Positions 51,814-63,456 of a stretch of 64,000 nucleotides of DNA are shown piece by piece. The DNA lies in assembly GCF_000710775.1 (NCBI RefSeq), contig NZ_JOJP01000001.1, positions 5,218,027-5,282,026 of the forward strand, read 5' to 3'. The translations under genes were made by a program, and so were the position numbers. Source of the DNA: Endozoicomonas elysicola. GTDB lineage: Bacteria; Pseudomonadota; Gammaproteobacteria; Pseudomonadales; Endozoicomonadaceae. Under the pieces are notes generated by a model. It had not been told where the DNA came from. It saw nothing but the letters and a program-made list of their open reading frames with translations, and made no database searches. The first letter of the stretch is position 1. Each line of letters starts with the position of its first letter.

Positions 51814-52466
51814 TTATAGCGAGCCCAAAAGCTTTATCAAGGAGATACAACCCAAGTAATGAGTGGCACAGGAGGTAACAAGAGAATGAAGCCTATCCGT
51901 ATCTTTGGGTGCGTCCGGTATAGATAATATATCCTGCAGGTCGGTATACCCAACTTAACCACCTGATTTCTTTATCAAGACACTGCGAAAAAACCCAGCC
52001 CACTAGTGGGCGTTCTCAATTAGCCATGAGACCAGTTGATCACACAATCATCAGGCAAGGCGAACGGCGCAGGACATGCTGGCTCCATGCTCAAGCCGTT
52101 CAACGCTGCATGAGTGTTTGTGTGAGCAACCCGAAGGGCCGCCCATGGTTTACGCCCTTCTGCGTTGCTCACTGCTTATGTATAACCACACCTCGCAGTT
52201 CGCGCCTTGCTTGACGCAAACCATGGACGGCTGGTCACATGTCTAATTGAGAACACCCCCTAGCATCCAGCACTGATGCCAATGAATGATACAAAACCAT
52301 CAGTCTTGCCAATCCATCAAAGAATGAATGCAATACAACACATCTCATGAGCAAAGATGAATACCCACAACCGGAGACTTATAGATTCCTTTATTGACTC
52401 TACCTATACTGCATACTCTCTAAATTCTAAATATAGAAAACAACCGATGGATCAGGGAAACAGCAG
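51814..52466. other. Intergenic region, birA and hisC-like gene
   Basis: 653 bases with no gene. The central 260 bases are a mobile palindromic element (listed separately). The remainder is AT-rich and holds promoters for the two divergent genes; no specific site is recognised. Confidence 0.5.
52003..52263. repeat. MITE-like element, family A, long copy
   Basis: About 261 bases bounded by CTAG on both sides. The terminal inverted repeats of about 30 bases share GTTCTCAATTAG, then CATG and GACCAG. A shorter inner hairpin (GTGAGCAAC / GTTGCTCAC, about 52121-52171) is present. No transposase reading frame. A shorter relative is at 58675-58805. Ends at CTAG suggest mobilisation by an IS5-type transposase, by inference. 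Confidence 0.7.
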
Positions 52467-55267
<2,801 letters not shown>

Positions 55268-55389
55268 TTATCTTTTATTATGTGTATGGCTTGTCGGTGT
55301 AGTTAGTAAATAAAAGAGAAAAAGGCTTTTACTACCTTCCTGATGCTAACGATAGCAATAAATTGCTGTATATAAGTCGTCAACTAATA

Positions 55390-55416
55390 TGTTGATAAAT
55401 CAGAGAATCATCAACA
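55390..55416 (-). promoter_or_regulatory. Candidate expression-platform hairpin of the thiC leader
   Basis: Inverted repeat TGTTGAT / ATCAACA with a 13-base loop, 35 bases after the riboswitch on the transcript. It may be part of the switch that controls thiC, but no clear T-run terminator is present, so control may be at translation. Confidence 0.35.
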
Positions 55417-55450
55417 ATCAAAAAATAATGCCTATCCTATAATCTCTTTT

Positions 55451-55560
55451 CTTGTTCCCTTCGCAGGTATTACCCCGGGCAGGTTCAACGGATTTGCTGC
55501 AAATAACTCCCAATGGAAGTCTGAAAACGCAGCGATCTCAGCTACATGCACTCCGACAAG
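55451..55560 (-). ncRNA. TPP riboswitch (THI element) of thiC
   Basis: On the minus strand the conserved core is present from CTTGTCGGAGTGC and GCTGAGA through GTTGAACCTG to GGTAATACCTGCGAAGGG and AACAAG. The terminal CTTGT / ACAAG stem closes the fold. It closely follows the E. coli thiC aptamer, so thiC should be repressed when thiamine pyrophosphate is abundant. Confidence 0.93.
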
Positions 55561-55603
55561 ATGCGAGAATTATAAAGGTGAACATATCGATAAGGATAGT
55601 ACC

Positions 55604-55775
55604 AGGCTCTGTTGACATAAGTTTGCTGGCTCAGTGACTCATATAGCCGTCTTCCAGGCTTAAACCAGAGCGCCCGTGCCGCCGTTACAAGAGCTTGAAA
55701 GACGTGAGTATTCTTGCGCCTAGCAACGAATGCTCTGGTTTGAGCTGAGCCTGCAAATTTATGTCAACAGAGCCT
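55604..55775. repeat. MITE-like palindromic element, family B
   Basis: Ends AGGCTCTGTTGACATAA and its reverse complement, continuing for 23 bases with one mismatch. An inner inverted pair (GGCTCAG and AAACCAGAGC / GCTCTGGTTT and CTGAGCC) extends the hairpin. About 172 bases, no coding sequence, no clear target duplication. Its right end abuts the stop codon of the HD hydrolase gene. Confidence 0.7.
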
Positions 55776-56448
55776 AGGAATAATCCCCATCCAGCTCTTT
55801 AAGTAGCTTACCCATATATTCCCTGAGGTAATCAGAGTTGCGTTCCGCCATCCGCCGCCCAGCAGTTGTTTGCATGGTTTCAGATAGTTTTAGTAACTTT
55901 ACTTGAAAGTGATCCAGAGCATATTCACGATCGTCAAGCTCACGATGCTCTGCCAGCGGGTCTTCCGGGTCAAACATCTTTCGCCGTAAGAGACCTGACG
56001 TATAAAAAACCCTGGCCAAACCAATCGCACCCAGAGCCTCCATCCGGTCTGCATCCTGAACAACCATTGCTTCAATCGTTTCTGGCGTAATACCCGCAGA
56101 ATAACTATGGCTCTCTACTGAGTGACAGACGTTATCAATAAGCTCATGAGGAAACCCCATCTCTTCAAGGCAAACTCTGGTTTTTATGGCAGCCAGCGAG
56201 GATGCCTGAGATCTTTCAGGATGATCTTTTGGCAGAACCACAACATCATGAAAATAGCAGGCTGCAAGCACCACCAATCGATTTATCGGGATCTGCTCCT
56301 GATCCATTATCTGTTGTGCAGTCTTCCACACTCGCTGAAAATGGAAAAAGTCATGGGACGCATCATTATTATCATCGCCCATGGATTGTAACCAGGAGGT
56401 AATTTTCTGCTCCCAGCTATTCAGAGTGTCTGTGCAGCTATTGCTCAT
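55774..56448 (-). CDS. HD-domain phosphohydrolase, YedJ-like
   Basis: 224 residues related to E. coli YedJ. Metal ligands are H36 in DFFHFQRVW, H67-D68 in CYFHDVVVLP, and Asp in VVQDADRMEALGAIGLARVF. A role in nucleotide or phosphate-monoester hydrolysis is likely; the substrate is unknown. The reading frame ends exactly where a palindromic element begins, and the last base of its TAG stop is the first base of that element. The protein may have lost a short C-terminal tail (YedJ has 231 residues). Confidence 0.85.
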   Translation of the reverse strand: MSNSCTDTLNSWEQKITSWLQSMGDDNNDASHDFFHFQRVWKTAQQIMDQEQIPINRLVVLAACYFHDVVVLPKDHPERSQASSLAAIKTRVCLEEMGFPHELIDNVCHSVESHSYSAGITPETIEAMVVQDADRMEALGAIGLARVFYTSGLLRRKMFDPEDPLAEHRELDDREYALDHFQVKLLKLSETMQTTAGRRMAERNSDYLREYMGKLLKELDGDYS

Positions 56449-56706
56449 GAATTCAGGTAAAAAGGACAGTGAATGAAAGTTGAAAAATAAATATTAGAGT
56501 GGTGTAGGAAAATTATACTGCGATTTAAAACACTTTTCAGTGTCAGAAAAACCATTCCTGCTGTGTTATTTACAGAGGCGAAATAAGAGAGTGAATTTAC
56601 AAATAAAAGGCATTGAGGCTCAAGCAAAACAGCTCAGGTCTTTGTGATCCAATTGCAACGACGTAGCTGGTTAGGTTAGAGGTGATAATGGACAGCTGAC
56701 GATAGT

Positions 56707-57207
56707 TCAAATCGGTGACTGTATGCGATAACGTGCAACAGTACAGGTGCTCCAGCCTTCAAAGCGATCAAGTGTCATACCCAATTGTTGCATGACCCCC
56801 TGAGCAAACTCATTACTGGGTGTTGTATAAGAAATAATCTCCTCCATCCCCAACTGGTTAAATCCAAACTGTGTCACAGCCTCAACAGCCTCAAGAACCA
56901 AACCTTGCCCGCGGTATGCCGGTAAAAAGCGCCAGCTCATCTCGATGTGTTTACCATAGGGAGAAAAACCACAATAGCCAATCAGTTGATTATTCTCTTT
57001 GAGTACCACGGCCCAACGAGACCACCCCCACTTATCGAGTTCAGCCTGATACCGCCACAACTCGGTTTCTGCAAGACTGCCTGGCTCTGTTGCCATAGCA
57101 TCTGATGACTGGGAAAGCGTTTCACCCAGTAAAGCAGAATAAGCATCCACATCCTGCAGCTGCCAAGTACGAAGTATCAGACGAGGCGTATCAGTAACAA
57201 TCAACAC
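56707..57207 (-). CDS. GNAT acetyltransferase, RimJ/RimL type
   Basis: 166-residue acetyltransferase beginning with the family's DTPRLILRTWQLQDVDAY segment. The acetyl-CoA site is FLPAYRGQGLVLEAVEAVTQFGF (with R/Q-x-x-G). GTG is taken as start because GGAG lies about ten bases before it and because the frame upstream (from a TTG at 57330) does not resemble the family. The target is unknown. Confidence 0.7.
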   Translation of the reverse strand: MLIVTDTPRLILRTWQLQDVDAYSALLGETLSQSSDAMATEPGSLAETELWRYQAELDKWGWSRWAVVLKENNQLIGYCGFSPYGKHIEMSWRFLPAYRGQGLVLEAVEAVTQFGFNQLGMEEIISYTTPSNEFAQGVMQQLGMTLDRFEGWSTCTVARYRIQSPI

Positions 57208-57686
57208 GGTAAAACAATCTCCAGAAAACCTTGCTCTAACAAAACTGCTCCAACAAAAGTATCGCGCTGCCGTTTGGACAGTTAGAACATCTAAAAAGTT
57301 CTCACTAAACAGGTAGCCTGAATAATACAACTGATTGATTTACTGAAATTAATACTAAGATAACCCGCTACCGCCACTTCCGAAAAAAGGAGAACGAAAA
57401 AGGGGGAACGAAAAGGCTTAACAGGCAAAACCTGAACTCAGACTACCGGATAATGATCAAGCAAAAAGTTAAGAGGGCTTTAAAGTGTTAGCCTCTTCCA
57501 ACAAATAATTGCTTCAACGGTCACACATATATAACTTGCAAATATTAGTGTGCACAGGCTGCCAAAAGTTCCCTGATAGCAATATCAGAAATAATTTGAA
57601 AACAAATTGAAGGCAAAACCTGAGCACAATTCAGATCAGAACTCCCTTATCTGTGAGCATTGACTCTGCCACCACACAAGGGATAC
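57208..57686. other. Intergenic region with no recognised feature
   Basis: About 480 bases. A purine-rich stretch near 57385-57420 (GGAGAACGAAAAAGGGGGAACG type) and AT-rich DNA are the only notable content. No gene, repeat or terminator was identified. Confidence 0.5.
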
Positions 57687-58637
57687 CTAACAGCAATTAA
57701 CATCCCGCAAGTGAGGGCTTTCCAAATCCAGCACAGGCCCTTTGGGAATTATTTGCGTCGGATTTATCCCTGTATGGCTGTAATAGTAATGTCGCTTTAT
57801 GTGGTAAAAATCCGTTGTGCTCCTGACATCGGAAACCTGATAAAGCTCCTTTAAATATCCTTGTAAATTCGAATAATCTGCGATGCGCTTTTTATTACAC
57901 TTGAAGTGTCCGACATACACAGCATCAAAACGGACCAGCGTTGTAAAGAGCCGCCAGTCAGCCTCGGTAATTTCTCGACCGGCAAGATACCGGTTACTTG
58001 CCAGATGAGAGTCTACTTTATCAAGCGCTACAAACAGATCCTCAAAGGCTTTCTCATAGGCATCCTGCGTGGTTGCAAAACCACAACGATAAACCCCGTT
58101 ATTAATGTTCTTATAAACAATATCATTCCACTGCTCGATATGGTTTCTGAGTTGCTCCGGATAATAGTCATCATAATTCCCCGTAAGCTCATTAAACTCG
58201 GAATTAAACATTCTGATGATTTCTGAGGATTCATTACTGACAATGGTATTGTGTTGTTTATCCCACAACACTGGAACAGTGACTCGCCCCGTGTAATCCG
58301 GTTTGGCATGCGTGTAGATTTGATGCATTCGGGTAAAGCCAAATAATGGCTCAGGCGAACTCATCACCCAACCTTCTGAAAGCATATCAGGAGACACAAC
58401 TGTGACGTCTATATGCCCTGTTAGCGCCTTCAACTCTCTAAATATCAATGTTCGATGAGCCCATGGACAGGCCAGAGAGACATAGAGGTGATACCGCCCT
58501 GATTCAGGCTGAAACCAAGCCGATGGATCATTTTTAATCCAGTCACGAAACCCGGCATCTTCACGGATAAACTCACCTTTACTCGCGTCAGTATCATACC
58601 ACTCGTCCCGCCATACACCTTTCACCAGCCTGCCCAT
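57687..58637 (-). CDS. yqjG: Glutathionyl-hydroquinone reductase
   Basis: Xi-class glutathione transferase of 316 residues, which reduces glutathionyl-hydroquinones. The catalytic Cys is C57 in CPWAHRT, preceded by RYHLYVSLA, and the C-terminal Tyr-rich block TDFYHIKRHYYYSH is typical. Normal length. Monocistronic by context. Confidence 0.93.
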   Translation of the reverse strand: MGRLVKGVWRDEWYDTDASKGEFIREDAGFRDWIKNDPSAWFQPESGRYHLYVSLACPWAHRTLIFRELKALTGHIDVTVVSPDMLSEGWVMSSPEPLFGFTRMHQIYTHAKPDYTGRVTVPVLWDKQHNTIVSNESSEIIRMFNSEFNELTGNYDDYYPEQLRNHIEQWNDIVYKNINNGVYRCGFATTQDAYEKAFEDLFVALDKVDSHLASNRYLAGREITEADWRLFTTLVRFDAVYVGHFKCNKKRIADYSNLQGYLKELYQVSDVRSTTDFYHIKRHYYYSHTGINPTQIIPKGPVLDLESPHLRDVNCC

Positions 58638-59086
58638 ATATACTCCAACACACTCTGTCTGATAAACAATAACCAGGGGGCGTTCTCAATTAGCCATGAG
58701 TCCAGTTGATCACTACTTATGTGGAATAACCACACTACGCGGTTCACGCCTTGCCTGCGCAAACCATGGGTGGCTGGTCACATGTCTAATTGAGAGCGCC
58801 TCCTACATTATAAATAAGGACAAAGCTCCTTAAACCGGAACAAACTGACCATCGAATTCATTTATTTTGAACCAATGAAATCTTCACAAAAAACAGATAA
58901 ACCAATCCAGTGAAAATGTCCTACCGTATAGGCAGTTATAGGGTAGATGTATCAATGACATGTCACTATTGCTTCAGGGGAACTGTATAGTGATGCCTGA
59001 TTTCAAAGGCTGATACACAAAGGAACTGCTGGTAACTGACGATATTCGTTAGTACTGTATTTCTAATGTAAAGTGGAGAATAACAA
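58638..59086. other. Intergenic region holding a family A element
   Basis: 449 bases with the shorter MITE-like copy at 58675-58805. The last 280 bases lead to the next gene and carry no recognised site beyond its ribosome-binding GTGGAGA. Confidence 0.5.
58675..58805. repeat. MITE-like element, family A, internally deleted copy
   Basis: Same left end (CGTTCTCAATTAGCCATGAG) and same right part (CTGGTCACATGTCTAATTGA) as the copy at 52003-52263, but about 130 inner bases are absent. The join falls where the long copy has TCAC at both sides of the missing part, which suggests deletion between short direct repeats. Confidence 0.7.
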
Positions 59087-60115
59087 GTGGCTATCGTTTC
59101 CATACCTGAGCCTGAAAAACAGATCACACTGGGAGTCAGCTCTTGCCTTTTAGGCCATAAAGTACGCTATAACGGGGGGCACAAACGTTCATCCTTTTGT
59201 GTCAATACTCTAGATAACTTCTTTCACTTTGAGCCGGTCTGTCCTGAGATGGCTATAGGGCTGGGAACACCCAGAGAGCCCATCCGGCTAGTAGGTGAAC
59301 TGGCAGAAACATCAAAAACTTCCGGGCAAAGTTCATCATCTGCTCCAGATAAGCTGCTAAAAATCCGCGTAGTTGGTACCGAGGATGCCAGTCTGGATGT
59401 AACTGATGCACTGGAGCATTATGGTCATGAGATGTCTGACCAGCTTTCGCATATTTGTGGCTATATCCTGATGCAGAAATCGCCCAGCTGTGGGATGGAA
59501 AGAGTTAAGGTTTATCATGAAAATGGCCACCCGCTGGGTGAAAGTGCACCCGGAGCCTATGCCAAGGCGTTTATGGAAAGCAACCCATTACTGCCAGTAG
59601 AGGAGGAAGGCAGGCTCCATGACCCAGTTCTCTGCGAAAATTTTTTCACCCGCGTTTACGCCTATGACCGCTGGCAAAAAATGGTGCTGGCACACCCCTC
59701 CTATGCGGCACTGGTCGACTTTCATTCTATGCATAAATACATGATTATGGCCCATTACCCTCAAGGTTATGAGCTGCTTGGTCAAATCGTAGCCAAGGGT
59801 AGTAAAGCCCCTCTGGAGACCCTGCTTGATGAGTACTTTCAGGGTTTTATGATTGCCTTGAAGCGACGGGCAAATCGAAAGTCGCACACAAATACCATGA
59901 TGCATATTCTTGGTTATGTTAAAAAGAACGTGGACAGTAAAGAGAGAAATCAGCTGCTCAAACTGATCGAAGAGTACAGGCAGGAAATGGTTCCACTCAT
60001 TGCTCCCATGACCATGCTTCGGCACTTTATAGAAAATCATGGCAGCGCATACATACAAAACCAAACCTATCTGACCCCCCACCCGGATCAGCTGGGTTTA
60101 AGAAACCGCCTGTAG
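59087..60115 (+). CDS. DUF523-DUF1722 fusion protein (RudS-like thiouridine desulfidase)
   Basis: 342 residues. The N-terminal DUF523 domain has three conserved cysteines in SSCLLGHKVRYNGG, EPVCPEMAIG and KSPSCGM, the ligands of a [4Fe-4S] cluster. The C-terminal DUF1722 (YbgA-like) domain is at about 190-310 (HSMHKYMIMAHYPQGYELLG). Proteins with this fusion have been reported as RudS, which removes sulfur from 4-thiouridine in tRNA. That role is inferred here from architecture. GTG start at 59087 with GGAGA upstream. It is followed after 26 bases by the thioesterase gene. Confidence 0.85.
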   Translation: MAIVSIPEPEKQITLGVSSCLLGHKVRYNGGHKRSSFCVNTLDNFFHFEPVCPEMAIGLGTPREPIRLVGELAETSKTSGQSSSSAPDKLLKIRVVGTEDASLDVTDALEHYGHEMSDQLSHICGYILMQKSPSCGMERVKVYHENGHPLGESAPGAYAKAFMESNPLLPVEEEGRLHDPVLCENFFTRVYAYDRWQKMVLAHPSYAALVDFHSMHKYMIMAHYPQGYELLGQIVAKGSKAPLETLLDEYFQGFMIALKRRANRKSHTNTMMHILGYVKKNVDSKERNQLLKLIEEYRQEMVPLIAPMTMLRHFIENHGSAYIQNQTYLTPHPDQLGLRNRL

Positions 60116-60141
60116 TCAATAAAAAGGGAAAAGGAAAAAAG

Positions 60142-60555
60142 ATGTCGATCTGGAAAAGACCCTATGACCCCAATGCCGCAATGTTCAAGGAGAATATGTG
60201 TGACCATGTCGGTATTGAGATCACTGAAGTGGGCGACGATTTTCTGCGAGGCACTATGCCAGTAGACCACCGAACTATCCAACCCATGGGGCTTTTACAT
60301 GGTGGTGCATCCGTAGTTCTCGCTGAAACACTGGGCAGCATCGCTGCCAACCTTTGCTGCGAAGATGGTGCTTACTGTGTCGGTTTGGAAATTAATGCCA
60401 ACCACCTCCGCTCAGCAACTTCTGGCAAGGTCACCGGCACAACCCGACCGATACATATTGGCCGCAGCACTCAGGTCTGGGAAATTAAAATCGAAGATGA
60501 ACAAGGCAGGCCCACCTGTATTTCCCGTATAACCATGGCCGCGAAAAAATTTTAA
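60142..60555 (+). CDS. menI: Hotdog-fold acyl-CoA thioesterase, MenI/YdiI type
   Basis: 137 residues that track E. coli YdiI (MenI), which hydrolyses DHNA-CoA in menaquinone synthesis. The catalytic Glu is E62 in GLLHGGASVVLAETLGS, and GLEINANHLRSA is shared. Whether this organism makes menaquinone cannot be told from the window, so the true substrate may differ. Confidence 0.85.
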   Translation: MSIWKRPYDPNAAMFKENMCDHVGIEITEVGDDFLRGTMPVDHRTIQPMGLLHGGASVVLAETLGSIAANLCCEDGAYCVGLEINANHLRSATSGKVTGTTRPIHIGRSTQVWEIKIEDEQGRPTCISRITMAAKKF

Positions 60556-60584
60556 CGCCAAAGCGCCTTAAGAGCTGAGAAAAC

Positions 60585-61118
60585 TCACTTTAGAATCTCA
60601 ACCAGGTCCTGTTCAAGCGATCTGGTTGGGCGCTCAACAATGCGGCCAATCTCAAGGCCATTCTGCATGACAATAAACGTTGGAATACGACTGAATTCAA
60701 ACTGTGCAGCCAAGCCTTCCTCATCTTTCTTATTCCGGTCAACAGCAATGTAAGTTACGTTGATGTTCGGGTTATCAATCTCGTCAATAATTCGAATAAA
60801 GCGAGGTGTTTCCCGGTGACAGTCAGGGCACCAGGTAGCAATGATAGCAACGATGTCCGTTGGCACAGATAATTGCTGAAGTGATGCAACGGTACCAGTA
60901 TCAACCTGATAACTCTGATAGTACCGGCGAAATTCTTCCTGCTCAGCAACCAGTTTTTCTGGGGTTATTTTTCCTGTTGGAACCACGGGGGGATACTCGT
61001 TGTGGCAAAAGGCAACTTCTTCAATCACTTCTTTATGGAAGCCGCAGCCTTCTGCCAGCACATGAAGGCTTAACGAGGCTGCAACCACAGCAAGAAGTCG
61101 CTTCACTTTTTTATTCAT
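60585..61118 (-). CDS. Secreted TlpA-like thioredoxin-family protein
   Basis: 177 residues with a signal peptide (MNKKVKRLLAVVAASLSLHVLA) and a thioredoxin fold bearing CPDC in ATWCPDCHRETPRF at about 107-120 and a cis-Pro in SRIPTFIVM. Likely a periplasmic disulfide reductase. The N-terminal 85 residues are an extension with three Cys. Start at 61118 chosen for the signal peptide; an ATG 57 bases upstream is less likely. Confidence 0.8.
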   Translation of the reverse strand: MNKKVKRLLAVVAASLSLHVLAEGCGFHKEVIEEVAFCHNEYPPVVPTGKITPEKLVAEQEEFRRYYQSYQVDTGTVASLQQLSVPTDIVAIIATWCPDCHRETPRFIRIIDEIDNPNINVTYIAVDRNKKDEEGLAAQFEFSRIPTFIVMQNGLEIGRIVERPTRSLEQDLVEILK

Positions 61119-61226
61119 AAACGCCAGACCCTCAAGCTGAATTTGCCGATATGTCTGGCTCAACAGTATATGCAACCCTACTTCTTTTGCAGGGAGCTTT
61201 TCAGCAGAGCTTCATCCCGTCATCGA

Positions 61227-62180
61227 CTAAAGCACATCAAGCAACTGCTTTTCAAGCTGAATCTGGTCAGCAGTAAAGTTCCTGATACCCTCCGCCAGTT
61301 TTTCAGTCGCCATAGCATCTTCGTTCATAGCCCAGCGAAACGCAGCCTCATTCAGAGTCACTTTTTCATCACTGCAGCTTGGCGAGTCAGCGAACAGCTT
61401 TTGCGCAAGCGGCTTCTCAGAAGAAGCCAGCTGATCTAAAAGATTCGGACCAATAGTCAGGTAATCACAACCAGCAAGCTCAATAATCTCACCGGTGTTT
61501 CGGAAGCTCGCGCCCATCACCACCGTTGGATAGCCATACTGCTTGTAATAGTTGTAGATACGAGTAACAGAGAGAACCCCAGGATCCTCTGGCGCTGAGA
61601 AATCCCGTCCTTCAGCTTTTTTGTACCAGTCAAGAATCCGGCCAACAAAGGGTGAGATCAAATAAGCGCCCGCATCTGCACAGGCCTGGGCCTGGGCAAA
61701 ACTGAACAAGAGAGTCAGATTACAGCGAATACCTTCTTTTTCCAGAACCTCTGCAGCTCTGATGCCTTCCCAGGTAGAAGCAATTTTGATCAGCACTCGC
61801 TCACTATCAGCCCCCTGCTCTTTATAAAGATCAATCAGCTGTCTGGCCTTTTGAATAGTTGCTTCCGTATCAAATGACAATCGTGCATCCACCTCGGTAG
61901 AAACAACGCCAGGCACCACCTGCTGGATTTCTTTGCCAATACCAACGGTCAGCCAGTCACAGGCATAACGAGCACTTACCATTTTCTCTTTTGAATGATT
62001 GCGCCCAAAGACAATGGCTTCATCAAAAAGCTTTTTGTACGCAGGTAGCTGAGCTGCTTTTAAAATCAGTGATGGATTAGTCGTTGCATCTACCGGCTGG
62101 TATCGGCGAATGGCTTCGATATCACCAGTATCGGCCACAACCTTGGTCATATTTTTTAATTGGTCGAGCTGATTTTGCAT
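61227..62180 (-). CDS. tal: Transaldolase
   Basis: 317 residues, same as E. coli TalB. The Schiff-base lysine is in [12 protein letters not shown] (about 132), and DATTNPSLI and [13 protein letters not shown] are conserved. Pentose phosphate pathway enzyme. GGAAGG precedes the ATG at 62180. It lies 144 bases after rbsK on the same strand, which may place both in a pentose-use unit. Confidence 0.96.
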   Translation of the reverse strand: MQNQLDQLKNMTKVVADTGDIEAIRRYQPVDATTNPSLILKAAQLPAYKKLFDEAIVFGRNHSKEKMVSARYACDWLTVGIGKEIQQVVPGVVSTEVDARLSFDTEATIQKARQLIDLYKEQGADSERVLIKIASTWEGIRAAEVLEKEGIRCNLTLLFSFAQAQACADAGAYLISPFVGRILDWYKKAEGRDFSAPEDPGVLSVTRIYNYYKQYGYPTVVMGASFRNTGEIIELAGCDYLTIGPNLLDQLASSEKPLAQKLFADSPSCSDEKVTLNEAAFRWAMNEDAMATEKLAEGIRNFTADQIQLEKQLLDVL

Positions 62181-62323
62181 GCTACACCTTCCCACAGCCG
62201 AATAAACAAGCTGGATTCATTATGATGAGTCAATCACGTTGAACAATTAGCGGTCAGTATCCATTGGGGCTCAAGGATTCCAGAGTATCTGCATTAGCTT
62301 TTGAAATCAAAACAATACAGAGT

Positions 62324-63295
62324 TCAGGAGGTATGCAGAGAACAGTTCACTTCAGCTATTTCCCGATCACACTGAATAAACTGTTCCACTTCAAAACGAT
62401 AAGGTATAGACGACTGTGATCCTGAGCGCATCACTGACAATCCGGCACTTGCATTAGCAAAAAAAGCAGCATCAACCAATGGTTTTCCTTCCGCCAAAGC
62501 CACCAGCAAAGCACCATTAAATGTGTCACCAGCAGCGGTTGTATCAATGGGTTTAACAGGAAACCCTGGTATCAGAATACCCTGAGGATAACCTGTATCC
62601 ATTGACGACACATAAACACCATTGTGGCCCATGGTAATAACCAAATCATTAATCCCTTTATCGTGCATAATGGCTGCGGCAATGGTTGCGGACTCGAGAT
62701 CAGTGACCTTTATGCCCGTCAGTATTTCAGCCTCTGTCTGGTTTGGTGTAATGAAGTCAATAAGAGAAAGGAAGCTATCAGGAAGGTCTCTACCCGGAGC
62801 AGGGTTAAGCACTACGGCAGTATTATGCTTATTTGCAATATCTATAGCCTGGAGATTCACAGAATCAGGAACTTCCTGCTGTAGAAGTAGATAATCTACC
62901 GCCTTAACCAGCTGATCATTCTGATCAACAAACGCTTCAGTAAGGCAGTTATTCGCGCCAGAAGCGATACCAATCATATTTTCGCCCTTTGCATTGACGA
63001 AAATCAGAGCGACACCTGTACCAGTACCATCTACCTCTGTGATCGCTGAAGTACCAACCCCCTCTTCAGACAGCTGTTGTACAATTTCCCGCCCGAGATC
63101 ATCCTGACCAATCGAGGCAAGCATATGGGTGTTACCACCAAGGCGAGCGCAAGCTACCGCCTGGTTGGCACCTTTGCCTCCAGCCATAATGTTATAAGAG
63201 GAACCAGTAATGGTTTGGCCTGGCTTTGGAAAACAATCAACCCTCAGAACATGATCAACATTAATACTGCCTAGAACGAGAATCTGCTTACTCAT
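62324..63295 (-). CDS. rbsK: Ribokinase
   Basis: PfkB-family kinase of 323 residues. N-terminal GSINVDHVLRVDCFPKPGQTI, the AGGKGANQAVA motif and the anion-hole DTTAAGDTFNGAL with catalytic Asp are present. Start at 63295 (MSKQIL, GGTGAT upstream). No ribose transporter is adjacent in the window, so ribose import genes must be elsewhere or the true substrate differs. Confidence 0.9.
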   Translation of the reverse strand: MSKQILVLGSINVDHVLRVDCFPKPGQTITGSSYNIMAGGKGANQAVACARLGGNTHMLASIGQDDLGREIVQQLSEEGVGTSAITEVDGTGTGVALIFVNAKGENMIGIASGANNCLTEAFVDQNDQLVKAVDYLLLQQEVPDSVNLQAIDIANKHNTAVVLNPAPGRDLPDSFLSLIDFITPNQTEAEILTGIKVTDLESATIAAAIMHDKGINDLVITMGHNGVYVSSMDTGYPQGILIPGFPVKPIDTTAAGDTFNGALLVALAEGKPLVDAAFFANASAGLSVMRSGSQSSIPYRFEVEQFIQCDREIAEVNCSLHTS

Positions 63296-63389
63296 ATCAT
63301 CACCGGTGAAAATCAGGCTGACAATGCATAAAGTGTAATTCAAATGTCGTATGAAGCAGGTGGTTTTATAAAAATACTGTTGTAAAAAC

Positions 63390-63422
63390 AGAGTCGGGAA
63401 GTCTGGCCAGAAACCAGACTTC
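63390..63422 (-). terminator. Terminator after the THI5-like gene
   Basis: 9-bp stem GAAGTCTGG / CCAGACTTC with a seven-base loop, then CTGTTTTT on the minus strand, 35 bases past the stop. Confidence 0.65.
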
Positions 63423-63456
63423 TGTTTACCCGAGGCTCATTATAAGTCTGATGATT

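Noticed and set aside
57385-57420. Purine-rich tract with GGAGAACGAAAAAGG repeats
   Set aside because: Two imperfect units only, too short for a repeat array or CRISPR, with no flanking gene to explain it.
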